Shown in pieces: positions 49,999 to 61,120 of a stretch of 64,000 nt of DNA (within the stretch, counting starts at the first letter, position 1; every line of letters begins with the position of its first letter). The notes under the pieces were generated by a model, which had not been told where the DNA came from, made no database searches, and saw only the letters and a program-made list of their open reading frames with translations. The translations under genes were made by a program, and so were the position numbers. Origin of the DNA: Paramecium pentaurelia (Eukaryota > Ciliophora > Oligohymenophorea > Peniculida > Parameciidae); contig CAJJDO010000018.1 in assembly GCA_905183005.1 (NCBI GenBank), positions 69,210 to 133,209 on the forward strand, written 5' to 3'.

Positions 49999-51005
49999 TC
50001 AAATTAACTACTTTTTTAAATATTGTCCTGTTTTCACTATTTTAGGATTAAGTAAAAATGTTTCTCCTCTCAAAATTGATGTTTTCTTTTATCTCCATTT
50101 TGTCCTAAATATTGATAAACTGATATCTTTGAAATCCATAAAAGAAATTAATGTGGTTGTTAAAAAGAAATTTGATGATATTTATTTGTTAGCCCATTCA
50201 GCTATTGATATATAGATTATAATTCATTACCAGAAAATATTACATTTACTAATCTATAATTTTCATACTATTTAAATATTCCTATTACTTCCTATTATAT
50301 TTACTACCCTGCTTCGATTTTATCTACTATCTTATCTGGTTTTAACCACATTGAAAATTCTGTAAATATAAATAATATTTACATTTATTATCTCCTTCAA
50401 ATTACATTTTACAATTCTCAAAATTTGATTAAGTTTTATTTCCTATATATAAGGTTAATTTTAAATAGTTTTTCTCTTTTAAAGGAACATATTGTAATGC
50501 TTATTTAATTCCAATTTAAAGTTAGGGAGAATTTATTAATGCTGCTCTACCCTTTATAGTAGCTATTTTGAAACGTTTCTTTTGAGATTCTGTTAAACCA
50601 TATGTATGTAATAATTCAAATTAAGAATTATCATATTTAACAAATTTTCCTATATATTATTTGATAGGAATTTATTGATCCATTTTCAAAGGGAAAAATG
50701 TTTATGTTAAAGTAGATTAACTTAATCCATCAAAATTTTCATCAAATTCCTTTTTTTTTATAATATTAGATGTAATATGATTCATTGGAAGTTATTCTCT
50801 TGTATTTTAACCATGCAAATATTATTAATTTGGTATTTATGAATTATTATAACTTTATTCAAATTAGTTAGCATTAGTTTATTTAATAGGTTATTTTTAT
50901 TGTTATTATTAATCAACTGTGGAATAAATAAAATTATTATTAATTGTTCCATTTTATTATTAAAATGATGATTACATATATGATTAAGCATATTATTATT
51001 ATTAC

Positions 51006-51073
<68 letters not shown>

Positions 51074-52637
51074 GGGCATTGTATATGATCCTAATTTTGT
51101 AGGTGTCATATATTATTAATTATCTGGATTAGGAGTTTGAAATTAATTATTCCAATAATCTTCAATTTCTTTTTATTTCATTTATTATTGTTATTATTAT
51201 ATTGCTTCTAATCTATTTTATTCTTATTTTAATTACTCTAATTTTTATTGTTCCATTCTTTTTTCTTCCAATCTTAATTATTCTTATCTAATTTATTCTT
51301 TTCTTTCATTTTCCCTTCTTTCATGTTCCTTTCTTTCATGTTCCTTTCTTTCATTTTCTCTTCTTTATTCTTCAGCCCTCAAATATTCCTATTTTATTTA
51401 TTCTTCTCTAAGTTTTGCTTAACGTAATTCTTCATCTTATTATCTCTTAATTTCCTCTTATTTTTATTATTCTTAAAATTATTTTTATTATATTTAAGAA
51501 TTTTATTATTGTATTTTAGATTCTTCGATTGCTCTTTTCAGCATTTCATCTTCATTTTATAATTAGGATTACTAAATTTGTTATTATCTTGATTATTTTT
51601 ATTATTATGGAGGAGGATAATCAAAATCTTTATTTTGTATCTTCTAAATATGAGCTAAGGTCTTCTTTTTTAATGAATTATAAGCAACAGGAGTACATTC
51701 CTTTTCAAGATAAGCATAATAGTATTATTAAAATTTCAATACGAAATCTTTTAGAGCATATAATTCTGCTATTTCATCTTCATTTAAAACACCATCATAT
51801 TGTTAGGCTTTATTAATGAGATTTTCAAATTATTTTTCTATAACATTCATAGATTCACTATAAGTCACTAATACTTCATTGATATATGACATATCAGAAT
51901 CATTAACCAAGGTTTCATTGATCATCTCAATATCTTGATAAATGTTTTATTTGCTTTAATCTTAAGTAATAACTGATTGTTACTTAGTTTGAGCATGGTC
52001 TCATCTCTCTCTTTATTATTGTTAAGAGGTTTTTATATAGGTTCTTGGGAAGCCTTGTTGGGATCAAATGGCAAAATGAGACTTGATCTAGGTGGGAATT
52101 TAACCTAATATTTTTGATGAAACATGTACTCCCATTTAGACTAATTCATCAAATTAGATTTTGAATTTAGTAGGTGCCCCCTTTGAATCTTTTGGAAATG
52201 TTGTGGCTAGGAAGTCAACCAATTCAAGTGCCAAATTTAAGAATTCAATACTTGATTAGGGATCTATAATTATTTCAAATAGAACCTTATCCTTAAAATA
52301 GATCAGCACCACGATTAGGATTAGAATCACCTAATTTATGAGTACATATATTTCCAATGAATGTTAACAAAGGTCTAGTTTAAATGTATTTATTTATAAA
52401 TTTGGCAGATTTAATGACGATTGCATCTTTGATTAACTAAGATATGATTGATAATACTCTCAAGATTAATAATTTCCTTAATGGTGGTTCATTTGAATTA
52501 AAAACTTGGAGAGCATATTCAAGTGTTGCATCAATTAATTCAAGATCATTAGCTTTGAGTTAATCAATAATTTTTTATGCATTTCTATTGTATGCAGCTT
52601 TGTCTTGAGTGGCAGTTTGTATTTATATTTGTTACAT
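49999..52637 (-). CDS. VHS-like / GAT-like / UIM / polyQ / adaptin-ear protein, clathrin-adaptor-like
   Basis: Five introns (52264-52285, 52105-52129, 51961-51983, 50360-50382, 50203-50231) give 838 residues in frame. The N-terminus (about 1-190) is a helical solenoid of VHS/ENTH type (IIDQLKANDLELIDATLEYA, LRKLLILRVLSIISQLIKDA). Residues about 220-330 form a GAT-like three-helix region (IEMINETLVND, EKQFENLINKAQQYDG). At about 339-355 is a textbook ubiquitin-interacting motif, EDEMLKRAIEESK. A Glu/Arg/Gln coiled coil and a polyQ run follow. The last 200 residues resemble the alpha-adaptin appendage (KLTLYIGNKTQSNFENCKM, FSMWLKPDKIVDKIEAGQQI). GGA and TOM1 share parts of this plan. It probably sorts ubiquitinated cargo into clathrin vesicles; this is inferred from domains. 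Confidence 0.8.
50991..51073. repeat. (ATT/TAA)n trinucleotide repeat encoding polyglutamine
   Basis: About 27 triplets, almost all TAA on the coding (minus) strand, inside the VHS-GAT-ear gene. Under the ciliate code they make a Gln run at about residues 498-525. Such tracts are prone to length variation. Confidence 0.9.
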
Positions 52638-52644
52638 TAATAAT

Positions 52645-53738
52645 ATGAATTAAATTTTGTAAATACCTCCAAAGTATTATGCAAATTTCAATAAGAGTCA
52701 ACCAAAGGAATATTGGGATTATGATAATTTTGAGAATGAATGGGGAGTATAAACAAAATAATTAATATTTATAGGATAGTGATTAATATGAAGTGATAAG
52801 GAAGATAGGAAGAGGGAAATATTCAGATGTATATGAAGGAATCAAATATCCATAAGGGACAAGAGTAGTAATAAAAGTGTTGAAACCAGTTAAGAAATAG
52901 AAAATAAAAAGAGAAACTAAAATTTTACTCACAATTAGAGGTCATCCAAATGTTATAGAATTGTCAGATATTGTTAGAGATCCATCATCTAAAACACCAT
53001 GTTTGATTTTTGATTACATTGATCATGTTGATTTTAGAAGTTTGTTCCCTAAATTAACTGATATTGAAATAAGATTCTACCTTTTCGAATTAATTAAAGC
53101 CTTAGATTATTGTCATTCAAAAGGTATAATGCATAGAGATGTAAAACCATAAAATATAATTGTGGATCCAAAAAAGAAATTGTTAAAATTACTTGATTTT
53201 GGTTTGGCTGAATATTATCATCCAGGATAAGATTATAATGTTAGAGTAGCTTCACGTTATTTTAAAGGACCAGAATTATTAGTTGATAATGTATATTATG
53301 ATTATTCATTGGATATATGGAGTACTGGAGCAATGATGGCATCTATGGTATTTAATTAACATAATCTTAGATATTTAAAAAAGAACCATTTTTTTAAGGA
53401 TAAGATAATTATGATTAATTAGTTGTGATTTCTAAAGTTTTAGGAACTGAAGAATTACAAGCTTATATTAAGAAATATAGAATTAGATTAGATCCTGTAT
53501 TAGAATCTAAATTAGGAAAGTAAATTTATAATCTCTGTTTTATTAGTTATCCAAAAAAGGAATGGGTTAAATTTATTAATGCTGAAAATAAACATTTGTG
53601 TAGTGATGAGGCTATTGATATTCTCTCAAGAATGCTTGTTTATGATCATGTAAAACTACTCTCTTATTTCAGGCCCTCAGAATTACACCAAAAGATGCAA
53701 TGGATCATCCATATTTCTTACCTGTCAAAGGTAAATGA
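52645..53738 (+). CDS. CK2A: Casein kinase 2 catalytic subunit alpha
   Basis: Four introns (52747-52774, 53348-53370, 53520-53546, 53650-53672) give 330 residues. CK2 alpha markers: KEYWDYDNFENEWG at the N-terminus, glycine loop GRGKYSDVYEG, VVIKVLKPVKKQKIKRE with the basic substrate-recognition cluster, HRDVKPQN at about 154, DFGLAEYYHPG (most CK2 enzymes have DWG), NVRVASRYFKGPELL, and the C-terminal HPYFLPV. Constitutively active Ser/Thr kinase for acidic sites. The start codon is 7 bases from that of the divergent VHS-GAT-ear gene. Confidence 0.96.
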
Positions 53739-53879
53739 TTATCATTGTTATTAAATTTATCATAAATAAACAATCATTAATTATCCTTAAATATCAACCT
53801 TACTTAATTATTTTATACATAATTGTTTCATTTTTTAATAAAGATTTATTGTTTCAGCTATGCAAAATTCATTTTTTAA

Positions 53880-54209
53880 ATGAGGAATTTAATTATATAA
53901 GCTCTATCTTTTCTCATTTTATACATTGAAATCCAAAACTAGTATGATTTGAATAGAAAAGGGTCTGATCTTTCAAATAGAATCAAAGTATAACAATAAA
54001 ATTCAAAATAATCATTTTAAGATTTATTGATTATTATAAATTAAACATTTCAAAGCATTTAATTCTAAAAATATAGTCAGATTCACTTCTTAAAATCATT
54101 TATATGGATATATTCCAATTAAACTATATCTATAATTCATGGGATTATCTAAAAAATTTTACTGTTAATATAAGTCAAATATTTAATTGTTATAGATATT
54201 ATTACATGA
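53880..54209 (+). CDS. Small hypothetical protein (109 residues)
   Basis: Intronless frame from ATG 53880 to TGA 54207-54209. Hydrophobic start (MRNLIIQALSFLILYIEIQ), polar middle (YDLNRKGSDLSNRIKVQQQN) and a second hydrophobic stretch. No homology recognised. The polar middle is protein-like, but the frame overlaps shorter alternatives and may be chance. Confidence 0.35.
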
Positions 54210-54643
54210 AGGATTAAATAAAAATTAAAATGAACCATTAGTTTCATATAGATGAAATCTAAATTTCAAAATAATGATATTGGTTTTGTTATCTCTAGAC
54301 TAATTTATTATAATTCAAGGTAATATTAGTCCAGATGTTATATCTGTTAATTTGATGATATTTCCATTTTTTTATCTTGTTTATTAAATAAACGTGTAAA
54401 TATTAGATTTTAGTGAAGTAAAGATGACCTCATCTTTGCATTTTCACTTTTCTTGAATTACATAGAAAAAAAAATATTAATTATATAATAAATTTATTAA
54501 AGGAGAATAAATATATGTATTAGAAGAGTATAAAATTATTGAGTTCTGAGAAAACTGTAGATACGATTTGAATTGAAATAATTACAAATTGAATTGAAAT
54601 TATTATTATTAAAAATAACACGTTTTATTAATTTATTTAATTA
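54210..54643. other. Intergenic spacer
   Basis: AT-rich region upstream of the p24 gene; nothing recognised. Confidence 0.5.
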
Positions 54644-55270
54644 ATGTTTTTGCTTCTCTTACTTTCAACCATTTAAGCACTTTCAACTGGATTAGATGGT
54701 GGGAAAGAATTATGTTTGGGAGTCTAAGGCAAGAAAACAGCATTATTTTAAATCTCTTTTGTTGTTTCTGGATTCTAAGAAGATAATATTGAGATGAAAG
54801 TAAAATAGGAATATTTACATTTAGTTCTATTCTCCAAGAAAAACTCTTTTGAAATCTAGTATAAAATAAAAGGAAGGCAATTATAAAGAAATAATGACAG
54901 ATGATGGATAATATGAAGTTTGCTTCAAATCATTAGATAAATATTATAAATTGATTAGTTTTAACTTTGATTTTGTAGAGGAAAATGATTTAGCATTGGC
55001 AGGTATATTAATATCTTTATATAAATAGAAACAATGGATTAAATGGCTGAAGAGATGAAATAAGCTTATAGAAGTTTAAAGACAATATAAAATAATTAAC
55101 ATTATTAAAATGATAGAGAGAATGAACATTAGAGAATGTTAGAATCAACAGAAAAGAAATTATGGTGGTGTTCAGCAGGTAAAATGGGAGCTTTAATTGT
55201 CATATGCATTTCTCAAATTTACATGTTAACAGGATACTTTAAAGGAAAATCATTTGGTCCAAATGTTTGA
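54644..55270 (+). CDS. p24/TMED (emp24/gp25L) family cargo receptor
   Basis: Two introns (54800-54824, 55003-55028) give 191 residues, the typical p24 length. Layout: N-terminal signal peptide (MFLLLLLSTIQALS), a GOLD beta-sandwich with the two conserved cysteines (LCLGV near residue 25 and YEVCFKS near 87), a Gln/Lys/Glu coiled coil (about 110-155), one membrane helix (GALIVICISQIYMLTGYF) and a short cytosolic tail containing FKGKSF. p24 proteins cycle between ER and Golgi in COPII and COPI vesicles. The tail lacks a terminal KKXX, so the COPI signal is atypical. Confidence 0.9.
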
Positions 55271-55295
55271 GATTTTTATATAAATTAATATATTT

Positions 55296-56931
55296 ATGGA
55301 TTAAAAGTAAGATTATGCAAGCACCATTCTGACTCAATTAGAGTCTACAGAAACCTTAAACTCTTTGGAAATAGCTAAATCTTTGTCTATTAATCATTAA
55401 GATCTAGTTGGATGTCTGCTGCAATTAGAATCTGCCAATTATATTAAGACTGAAGTAAAAAGAATCATAATAATAAATAGGGATTAAAATAGGATTAATT
55501 AATCTTAACTGATGAAGGAAATACAATATTAAATTCTTAATCAGGAGAATATGAAATCTATTAGAAAATAACAGAATTAGGAATCTCAATGGTAGATTTA
55601 TAAAAGCTATTTGGAATTGAATAAGTTTAAAAAGTGAAATAAGAATAAGGAGAGAAGAAAGAAAAATAAGTTGAAGATCCAAAAAAAAAGTAATTTGACT
55701 TAGGTTTTGGTAATGCTAAGAAAATGGGCTATATCAAAATGGATAAAGGGCTTATAACTAAAGTTGCTAATGATTTACCTGATAAAATTAAATTGGAATT
55801 ATAATAATTAAACACTATCAAATTAGGTTCATAATAAGCAAAATTATTAATTGAAAGGAAACTTGCCATGATTTAAACTATTAAATATTTTGAAATAAAA
55901 AAAGGCATTAAATATGCTAACAAATTCAGAGAATAATTTGCAGCTTTAACTACAGAGTAATTATTAAATGGAGAATGGAAAGAGTGTGATTATAAAAGCA
56001 TTAATTTAAATGCTGGAGGAGAAAAGAGTAATAATTCTTATTTTATAATAATAGTTTCTATGGGTAATTTGCATCCTTTATTGAAAGTAAGGAAATAGTT
56101 TTCATAAATATTGATTGGATTAGGATTTGAAGAAATGCCAACAAATCAATTTGTAGAATCTTCTTTCTGGAATTTTGATGCTCTATTTTAACCATAAAAA
56201 CATCCAGCAAGAGATGCTCATGATACTTTCTTTTGCAGTGACCCAGAATTAAGTGAAGAAGTTGATACAAATCTAAGAGATAAAGTAAAGTCTATGCATT
56301 AGACAGGAGGTGTAGGTAGTATTGGATATCAATATGAATGGTCACATGAAGAAGCCAGAAAAAATATATTAAGAACACATACAACAGCTGTTTCATCGAA
56401 AATGTTATATAGAATAGCATAATTATATAAAGAGAAGGGATATTTTCCTAAAAAATATTTTAGCATTGATAAAGTTTTTAGAAATGAAACTTTAGATGCT
56501 ACTCATTTGGCTGAGTTCCATCAAATTGAAGGTATTGTCATTGACAAGAATGCTTCATTAGGATAATTGATGGGAATCATCAGAGAATTCTTTAGGTAAA
56601 TTGGAATTAATAAATTGTGGTTTAAGCCTACATATAATCCATATACTGAACCAAGTATGGAAATTTATGGTAACATATATTATAAATTATATTAGGATAT
56701 CATCCTGTTCTAAAAAAGAAAGTAGAGATAGGCAATTCTGGAGTATTTAGACCTGAAATGTTGGCACCTCTTGGAATTCCAGAGGATGTGAATGTAATTG
56801 CATGGGGATTGGGATTAGAAAGACCAACTATGATTTATTATGATATTAGAGATATAAGAACTATGGTAGGACCAGAAGTTAAAGTTGAAACTGTTAGATC
56901 GAATGCATTTTGTGTCTTTGAAAGTAAGTGA
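55296..56931 (+). CDS. FARSA: Cytosolic phenylalanyl-tRNA synthetase alpha subunit
   Basis: Three introns (55455-55480, 56028-56054, 56670-56695) give 518 residues; human FARSA has 508. The N-terminal part carries the winged-helix region, then a Lys/Gln linker and the class II core: HPLLKVRKQF, FVESSFWNFDALFQPQ, HPARDAHDTFF, RTHTTAVSSKMLYR (motif 2 region), IDKVFRNETLDATHLAEFHQ, NPYTEPSMEIY and GVFRPEMLAPLGIP, with motif 3 in GLGLERPTMI. Charges tRNA-Phe with a beta subunit encoded elsewhere. The second intron is 27 nt and stop-free, so retention would insert nine hydrophobic residues before GNLHPLLK. Confidence 0.96.
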
Positions 56932-57735
56932 TATATTTCTATATAAATATTATATATAAGGATTTAAAATTCCTGAGATATACTCATAATTAAAATATAT
57001 ATAATACAAATTCATAATCATATTTACCAATTTTTATTAACAATTTATACTTTTTCTACATCATTTTTTCCTAAAACTTCTAAATGACTTTTATTACTAA
57101 CATTATTTTATTTCTTTTTTTATGCTTCACTGTTTTAGCCTCTTGTTGAATTATGGAATATTTCTATATGAATTCTTAAGGTCTAAGTTATTTTTCAATC
57201 AATTTAAAAATATAAATATGATATTCTATCTAATTTATTATGGGCATATCTAATTATAATGATTAAATTTTGGTATATGTATCATCAATTAATAATTTAT
57301 GGGCATGAAATTTATTGATCTTTATTTTTTATAAACTGTTTATTATTTATATTAATCGAATAGTATTTATGTAATTTACTTTTAGGACTTATAAAGAGTA
57401 GATTATTGTGATATAAGTAATAATTTTATTTATAAAATGATAACTTATATTAGTGTTTTCAATTAATTATCTTAATAGCAATTTAATTGAATTATAATGG
57501 ACATATATTTTATGATCCTAATGAATTGTTTTATATTAAAAATAATATTAATAGATTTTTTTTAATAAAAAATAAGAAAATTTTCTTATTGACATTTGTT
57601 TAATGTAGAAAAAGAGAGATTAATGTGAAAGTTGAAATTTAAACAACAGATATACAAACCTGAATAATCTGGAGCTTTATAACGCTGGATTTATGCGGGT
57701 AAAAAATATAATTAATAATTAAAAAGAGGCGGGTA
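56932..57735. other. Long intergenic region upstream of MTA1
   Basis: About 800 AT-rich bases. A short stretch at 57630-57697 reads KLKFKQQIYKPEQSG in one frame, but it is preceded by a TGA and is out of frame with MTA1, so I treat it as chance. No other feature. Confidence 0.5.
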
Positions 57736-58840
57736 ATGCAATAAGAAGATTAGCTAAAGAAGAAATCAAAGTTAGTTATAGATAATGTAAGTTCATAATT
57801 GAATGTAGTCTGATGAAGAGGAGATCTGTAAAAAAGTGAAATTAGAAGATCCATCATATTCTGAGGAAGAAGAAGAAGTTGTGGATGTGGAGGAGTTAGA
57901 GGAATCAGAGGAAGAAGAAAAGGCAAAGAAAAACAAAAAACAAGAGACTATTGAAGTAATATTTAGAATATAATAAATAGGATGAAGATTATATATATGT
58001 AGACAAATTGCCTAACTCTGAAGCAATGTTGAGAGATTTAAAAAAGTAAGTAGAGCAAAGAATTAAATATTACAAAATGAAATACATTCAAGAATATCAT
58101 GAGAATCATACAAAATAGAGTTTTGTTCACAATGATGCCATTCCGATTTGTACTGATGTCAGACTAATGGATTTTTAAGTAAATTTAATTCGTGATAATT
58201 TAAGAAATTAAGAGATGAGCAATTGAAAATAGCAGGACAATTGTTTGATGTAATCATGATGGATCCACCCTGGCAATTGTCAAGTTCATAGCCATCAAGA
58301 GGAGTTGCTATTGCTTATTCTTCTTTGGCTGATGAAAATATTAGTAAAATGCCAATAGAAACATTGTAGGAGAATGGTATTATATTAATATGGTAAAATT
58401 ATAAATTTATTATTAAGGACTATTAATGCTAAATATAAGGTAACATGTAAGTTAATTGAATAATGGGGTTACAAATTAATAGATGAAATTATATGGTGTA
58501 AGAAGACTGTCAATGGTAAGATAGCTAAAGGACATGGATTTTACTTATAGCATGCAAAAGAAAACTGTTTAGTTGGTGTTAAGGTAAATATTATGATTAT
58601 TTATATAAAATAGGGTAACATAAATTTAGATCCCAAAAGATTTAGATAAGGTGTTGCAAGTGATATTATCTTTAGTGAAAGGAGGGGCTAAAGCCAGAAA
58701 CCAGAGGAAATATATTAATATGTTGAATAATTAGTTCCAAATGGTAAATATATAATTATATTCAAGGATATTATTTGGAGATATTTGGTAGAAGAAATAA
58801 TGTCAGAAAGAATTGGGTAACGATTGGAAATGAATTATGA
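57736..58840 (+). CDS. MTA1: MTA1, MT-A70 family N6-adenine DNA methyltransferase
   Basis: Six introns (57787-57808, 57956-57980, 58179-58204, 58393-58417, 58584-58613, 58744-58766), three of them ending in AAG, give 317 residues starting MQQEDQLKKKSK. The N-terminal 90 residues are Lys/Glu-rich with an acidic run. The catalytic DPPW is at about 152-155 in MMDPPWQLSSSQPSRG, followed by the MT-A70 blocks KKTVNGKIAKGHGFYLQHAK, CLVGVKG, SDIIFSERRGQSQKPEEIY and EIFGRRNNVRKNWV. In Tetrahymena and Oxytricha this subfamily forms the MTA1 complex (with MTA9 and DNA-binding partners) that deposits 6mA in ApT sites of macronuclear DNA. The block after DPPW is that of the ciliate MTA1/AMT1 branch and not METTL3 or METTL4. 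Confidence 0.93.
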
Positions 58841-59057
58841 CATTGTTTTCTATTTATGGTTATATTTTTAATTTCATTCGACTTCATAGTTTTTATTATC
58901 ATATTATTTTTTTACTATATACAATCTTAGTAAAAGTAAAGCAATAAAGAATTATACTTTAAGTAAACAAGTTTGTAAATGTGATGGAAACCTTTTGACC
59001 AATAATTGATTAATTAAAAAAATATATGTTAAACATTCAAATAAATAAATTAAATAA

Positions 59058-60192
59058 ATGACGAATAATGAATAGAAAAGTGTTTTTTTCATAAATTCAT
59101 TATTGGTAGGCATGATTTTAGTGGGTACTTTCAATACTTTAGTCTATAAGTATTAAAATACAACAGTAATAGATGGAGTGACTTTTATACACCCTTATAT
59201 GCAAGTATTAGTAATATAAGAAAATAGGCTTTATGCATGTTTGTAGGTGAAGCAACTTGTTTAGTTTTCTATTTTGTATTTTAAATGAAAGCCGAGAAAG
59301 ATCCAAATAAAGAAGACGGAGGATTTAAAATATTGTCTATTCCAGCATTGTTTGATGGGATTACATCATCTTTACAACATGTAGCCTTAAATTTCATTCC
59401 ATCATCTATTTATCAAATGTTGAGAGGAGGAGTATGAATATAACCATCTAGCTTATGATAGTAACAGCCGCATTTTCAAAATTTGTACTAAAGAAAAAAT
59501 TGTCAAATCAGCAACAATTTGGAATATTATTGGCCATACTAGGTATATTCATTGTAGGATTGTCAAACTTTTTATTTAGAAAAGCAACATCTGATGATTT
59601 TAGTTGGGAAATAAAATTGATATCAATAGCTTTAATTATAGTTTCCCTATTCACTTAAGCAGCCCAATATATTTTCGAAGAAAAACTATTTTAATAATAT
59701 AATTATCATGTATTCTATGTTGTGGGTGTTGAAGGAATGTGGGGATTATTATATTTTGGTATTGTTATGCCTATCCTCAATTTTATACCATGCAATTTTA
59801 AAGAAGGATGTGTATTTCGAAACGAAAAGGGTTATTGGGAATGTACTGATGTATTTTTCCAACAATTAGGAGCAGATGTATGGTTGACAGTATCTGTCGT
59901 TATGGGTATCTTTAGCATTGCTCTTTTTAATATTTTTGGTGTTAATGTCACTAAGTATGTTTCAGCTCTTACTCGTACAGTTGTTGACACTATCAGGACA
60001 ATTTTGATTTGGGGTATTGGACTAATAGTCACTGCTACAACTTCGAGAGTATGGGAAAATACATCAAAATGGGCTAATTTAATAGAATTAGTTGGTTTTG
60101 TATTTTTAGTTTTAGGCAATTTGATATATAAGGAGATGTTGAAAATAAGATTTCTCTAAAATAAAAAATAAGTATTAATAGAGGAAGAATGA
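59058..60192 (+). CDS. SLC35F6/EamA-like multi-pass transporter
   Basis: Two introns (59205-59227, 23 nt; 59432-59451, 20 nt containing TGA in frame) give 363 residues. Roughly ten hydrophobic segments in the drug/metabolite transporter arrangement. Family-like features: SLQHVALNFIPSSIYQMLRG after the third segment and FSKFVLKKKLSNQQQFGILL, then two-repeat symmetry with VTKYVSALTRTVVDTIRTI in the second half, as in SLC35F6. A Cys-rich loop (NFIPCNFKEGC, YWECTDVF) faces the lumen or outside. Substrate unknown. The C-terminus is polar (KKQVLIEEE). Confidence 0.82.
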
Positions 60193-60242
60193 TTAACAAT
60201 AAGAATTATTTAATATATATCCAATTTAATAGATGATCGATA

Positions 60243-61088
60243 TCAAATTTATCCTGCCTATCTAACACTTGAAGTGCCTGTTCTTACAGTTGATCTAGTA
60301 ACTGTTGTAGTTGCAGTGGCTGCCTAGGATATTTATTATTAATACTCTGGCTTTCTCCTTCTTTAAGGCTTCCAATTCAATTTCGACATTCATCAACTTC
60401 TCTTGAGCCTCATTATAATCATGATTCACTTCTTAGAACTTCCTCTTCCACACTTCAACTTCACTATTATTCTGTGTCACTCTTTCTGTTATTAAAGTAC
60501 TCTCTTATGCTTACTATAATTCTAATTGTAAATGATGATTTTCCTCTTCAAGTTCCTTGATCTTACAATATATTATTATTTAATACTCTTGCATAATCTA
60601 TTTCTTTTACTACTTTGATTTCTTTCTTTTTTTCTAATTCTTTTATTACTGATTGTAAATATAGACATTCTTCTCTCCATGGCTGTTCTATTTCTTCTCT
60701 TGATACTATCACAACAGAAACAACCATCTATTATTTTGTACAGCATTAAAATTCATTATTGTTATCAACCTATGAATGGCTTATTCCACTTCCAACATTA
60801 TTTATTTGAAAACTTTGTCCAGGATTTATTACAGAACACGATCTGTAATTTGTATTTAACACTCTGCTGGCATAAGAATTATATTTCTCCTTTTTATGCC
60901 AAAATTAATAAGCCTCTGGTCTCTCTATTTTCTTAACTGCATAGTCTTCCTTTAACAAAGTAGGTTCAGTTGTGTAAGATGTATACTGCCATAACATTCA
61001 ATTATACCTATTTTACTGTCTCTGATTGCTAAGTATTTAATTGTCTCTCTATAAAAGATTCCTATTTTGTCGATATAAATGTACTCAT
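60243..61088 (-). CDS. Hypothetical protein with C-terminal coiled coil (258 residues)
   Basis: Three introns (60986-61007, CAG; 60562-60586, AAG; 60324-60345, TAG). The N-terminal 110 residues contain YTTEPTLLKEDYAVKKIERP and SCSVINPGQSFQINNV. From about 130 a Glu/Lys coiled coil runs (IKELEEENHHLQLELQQAQE, EKLMNVEIELEALKKEKAR). The tail is Thr/Arg-rich (TTTVTRSTVRTGTSSVR), like the heads or tails of filament-type or basal-body proteins. Family not recognised. Convergent with the transporter gene (50 bases between stops). Confidence 0.7.
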
Positions 61089-61120
61089 ATCTTCAAAAAA
61101 AAAATTATTTCACAATTAAT

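Noticed and set aside
51529..51816. Plus-strand frame inside the VHS-GAT-ear gene
   Set aside because: It is antisense to the GAT/UIM-coding region, which carries recognisable motifs.
57603..57735. Upstream start for MTA1 with extra exons
   Set aside because: The upstream frames meet TGA and need awkward introns. Starting at ATG 57736 gives a clean in-frame junction at 57787-57808 and a total length of 318 codons.
59832..60119. Minus-strand frame opposite the SLC35F6-like gene
   Set aside because: It is a shadow of the transporter coding sequence, with no start context or family features.
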